Assembly: GCF_014201095.1 (NCBI RefSeq)
Contig: NZ_JACHDN010000001.1
Coordinates: 868,001-932,000, forward strand
Source of the DNA: Cellulomonas hominis
GTDB lineage: Bacteria > Actinomycetota > Actinomycetes > Actinomycetales > Cellulomonadaceae
Direction: 5' to 3'
DNA: 64,000 nucleotides
A program made the translations under genes and the position numbers. This document shows positions 62,234 through 64,000 of this stretch, piece after piece (positions within the stretch are counted from its first letter, which is position 1; each line of letters begins with the position of its first letter). Below the pieces are notes generated by a model. The model searched no databases. It was not told the DNA's origin and was given only the letters and a program-made list of their open reading frames with translations.

Positions 62234-63553
62234 TCAGCCGATCCCGACCTCGGAGGAGACCCGGCCCTCCGCCTCGGAGATGCCGTCGGCCACCGACGAG
62301 CTGCCGGACATGATCGCCGAGTGGGCGTCGTTGAGGATCGCCTGGATCGAGGCGGTCTGCTCCGCCACCGGGTTCTCCGGGCGGGTGTCGTGCGTCGAGA
62401 ACGCGAACTTCGACAGGTCGTCCGTCGGCATGCCGTCCAGGCCGAAGAACGTCTCGGTCACCGCGTCGTTGCTCAGCGCCGGCGTCACGCCGAGCCCGCT
62501 CAGGACGGTGGCGCCGCCCTCACCGGCGACCCAGGCCAGGAAGTCCTTCGCCGCGTCGAGCTTCGCGTCGTCGATGGCGGGGTTGATGCCGAACGCCGTC
62601 GGGTCGCCGAACGTCACCGGGGTGTTGTCGGTCCCGGCGGTGCTGTCGTCGAACTGCGGCGCCGGCGCGATGCCCCAGCTGAAGTCCTCGGCCTCGCCGT
62701 TCGCCTGCTGGGCCAGCAGGGTGCCGATGTACCAGGAGCCCATCGGGAGCATGGCGGCCTTCTGCGTGCCGAACTCCGCCTGGTACGTCAGCGAGCTGGT
62801 CGTCACCGTGCCGTAGGTCTGCTGCGCGCCGGCGTCCTGCAGGTCGACCGCCCGCTGGTAGTACGGCTCGAGGTAGGAGTAGTCCCCGCTGAGCAGGTCG
62901 GCGTCCGGGGTCTGCGCCAGCGCGAAGCCCTGGACGAGCGACTGCCAGGAGTGCTGGTAGGTGCCCTTGGCGCCCTGGTCGGCGAGGCCCTCGGTGAGCT
63001 GCTCGGCCGCGTCCGCGTAGTCGTCCCAGGTCCAGGAGCCGTCGGGGTACTCGACCCCGGCCGCGTCGAACAGGTCCTGGTTGTAGTAGAGGACCCACGA
63101 GTCCTGCCGGTACGGGATCGCCCAGGTCGCGCCGTCGATCTCGTAGCTGCTCACGCCGCTCACCGCGGCGTCGAGGCCCTCGGCGACGTCGGAGACGTCG
63201 AGCAGCTGGCCGCCCGACTGGAAGGTCCACAGCTTGTTGAGGTTCTTCAGGACGTACAGGTCCGGGGCGGTCCCGGCGGCCAGGTCGGAGATGATCTGGG
63301 TGTCGTAGTCGTTGCCGTCGCGGTACTCGACGACCTCGACGGTGACGTCCGGGTTCTCCGCGTGGTAGCCGTCGGCCAGGGCCTGGAACTCGGGGGTGCT
63401 GTTGAGCGCCCACCCGGAGATCCTGAGGGTGACGGGCCCGGAGGACGCCGGGTCCTCGCTCGCACCGCCGCCGTCGTCCCCGCCGCCGCAGGCGGTCAGG
63501 GTGAGGGCCGCAGCCGCGGCCAGCCCGACAGCGGTCATCGTCGAACGCTTCAT
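62234..63553 (-). CDS. Extracellular sugar-binding lipoprotein of ABC transporter
   Basis: A 439-residue family 1 solute-binding protein. The signal peptide ends in a TLTAC lipobox at about residue 22, followed by a Gly/Asp-rich tether. Binding-protein landmarks are DLAAGTAPDLYVLKN, WAIPYRQDSWVLYYNQDLFD, SWTWDDYADAAEQL and AAMLPMGSWYIG. It should capture unsaturated uronide oligosaccharides outside the cell for the two permeases. ATG 63553 is 12 codons from the hydrophobic core. Confidence 0.92.
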   Translation of the reverse strand: MKRSTMTAVGLAAAAALTLTACGGGDDGGGASEDPASSGPVTLRISGWALNSTPEFQALADGYHAENPDVTVEVVEYRDGNDYDTQIISDLAAGTAPDLYVLKNLNKLWTFQSGGQLLDVSDVAEGLDAAVSGVSSYEIDGATWAIPYRQDSWVLYYNQDLFDAAGVEYPDGSWTWDDYADAAEQLTEGLADQGAKGTYQHSWQSLVQGFALAQTPDADLLSGDYSYLEPYYQRAVDLQDAGAQQTYGTVTTSSLTYQAEFGTQKAAMLPMGSWYIGTLLAQQANGEAEDFSWGIAPAPQFDDSTAGTDNTPVTFGDPTAFGINPAIDDAKLDAAKDFLAWVAGEGGATVLSGLGVTPALSNDAVTETFFGLDGMPTDDLSKFAFSTHDTRPENPVAEQTASIQAILNDAHSAIMSGSSSVADGISEAEGRVSSEVGIG

Positions 63554-63639
63554 CGTTGCTCCTTCAGGGGGTTCCGGGCCCCAACGCTGGGACCGGGTGG
63601 GGTTCCGGCAGGTCGACGTGGCCGGCCGGGCTCGGAGGG

Positions 63640-64000
63640 CTAGTCGGTCGGGGGCTCGGCGTCGTGCAGCGGGACGCGCGTGCGGGTGGCGGCGCCGTCG
63701 GGCCAGGTGACCCGCAGCGTCGCGTGCGTGGGGGTCTCGCCCTCGAGGACGACCTGGGCACCGCGCGGCGCCGGCGGCTGAGGGCGCCCGTCGAGCGTGA
63801 CGAGCACGGCGGCCCAGGTGCCGGGGCGGGCGGGCAGGTCGGCCCAGGGCACCCGCACCCGATCCGCCAGGGGGCTCGCGCCGGACCGCTCGACGACGCC
63901 GGTGCGGGCGTCCCCGCCGAGCAGGACCGTGACGCTCGAGGTCAGCCGGTCGTCGGTGCCGACGGGCCAGCCGCCGACCCGGAGCCGCAGCCCCTGCGCA
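63640..64000 (-). CDS. C-terminal end of a large protein of the uronide operon (cut by window)
   Basis: The last 120 codons of a gene that enters from the right edge and stops at 63640. The visible part (RVPWADLPARPGTWAAVLVT, ATLRVTWPDGAATRTRV) looks like a beta-sandwich tail. Its place at the head of a GH88/KduI/KduD operon suits a polysaccharide-acting enzyme, but no catalytic part is in view, so I do not name it. Confidence 0.6.
   Translation of the reverse strand, partial: AQGLRLRVGGWPVGTDDRLTSSVTVLLGGDARTGVVERSGASPLADRVRVPWADLPARPGTWAAVLVTLDGRPQPPAPRGAQVVLEGETPTHATLRVTWPDGAATRTRVPLHDAEPPTD

Overview
The window is very GC-rich, uses many GTG starts, has tightly overlapping operons, and carries xylan, uronate and pectin-type sugar loci with LacI-family regulators. 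This points to a Gram-positive actinobacterium of the Cellulomonas/Promicromonospora kind. The assignment rests on composition and gene content only. I saw no tRNA, rRNA or CRISPR array.

Layout. (1) 1-3.75 kb: a partial CueP-like copper lipoprotein, a YjaB-like acetyltransferase, a SNF2 helicase and a small lipoprotein. (2) 3.8-9.1 kb: glucuronate catabolism on the plus strand (uxuA, a LacI regulator, uxaC, uxuB), with a shared repeat motif in front of uxuA and uxaC. (3) 9.1-24.1 kb: a hemicellulose locus. A seven-gene minus-strand operon (GH3, two permeases, binding lipoprotein, GH39, DUF624 protein, GH42) diverges from a plus-strand operon (LacI regulator, serine hydrolase, GH67 alpha-glucuronidase). 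GH67 can release (methyl)glucuronic acid from xylo-oligosaccharides, GH3/GH39/GH42 trim the sugars, and the Uxa/Uxu enzymes take glucuronate to 2-keto-3-deoxygluconate.

(4) 24.1-28.8 kb: a six-gene minus-strand operon with every junction overlapping by 4 nt. It encodes WXG100-like proteins, a putative type VII-type effector and accessory or immunity candidates. A degenerate copy of the GH67 3' end lies beyond it, beside a frameshifted DUF47 gene. (5) 28.9-53.6 kb: a defence island. It holds a dynamin/Era-like GTPase gene interrupted by an IS481-family element, a frameshifted putative modification-dependent nuclease, a DUF262 / Z1 / DUF4420 operon, a Dcm-type methyltransferase with Vsr, a Druantia type III-like pair (DruH, DruE), and an AT-richer GHKL ATPase-TIR fusion convergent with a second cytosine-5 methyltransferase. 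That last pair lies between an internally deleted galM copy and an intact galM, next to the tail of a sugar-binding protein gene.

(6) 53.8-64 kb: galM, yidD, and a minus-strand uronide operon (sugar ABC transporter, DUF624, GH88 unsaturated glucuronyl hydrolase, FAH-family protein, KduI, KduD). GH88 would release unsaturated uronate, and KduI/KduD convert its keto form toward 2-keto-3-deoxygluconate, the same endpoint as the UxuA branch.

The most interesting object is the GHKL-TIR fusion with its companion methyltransferase. The flanking galM duplication suggests how it was gained. Functional statements are inferred from motifs read by eye; no database search was run.
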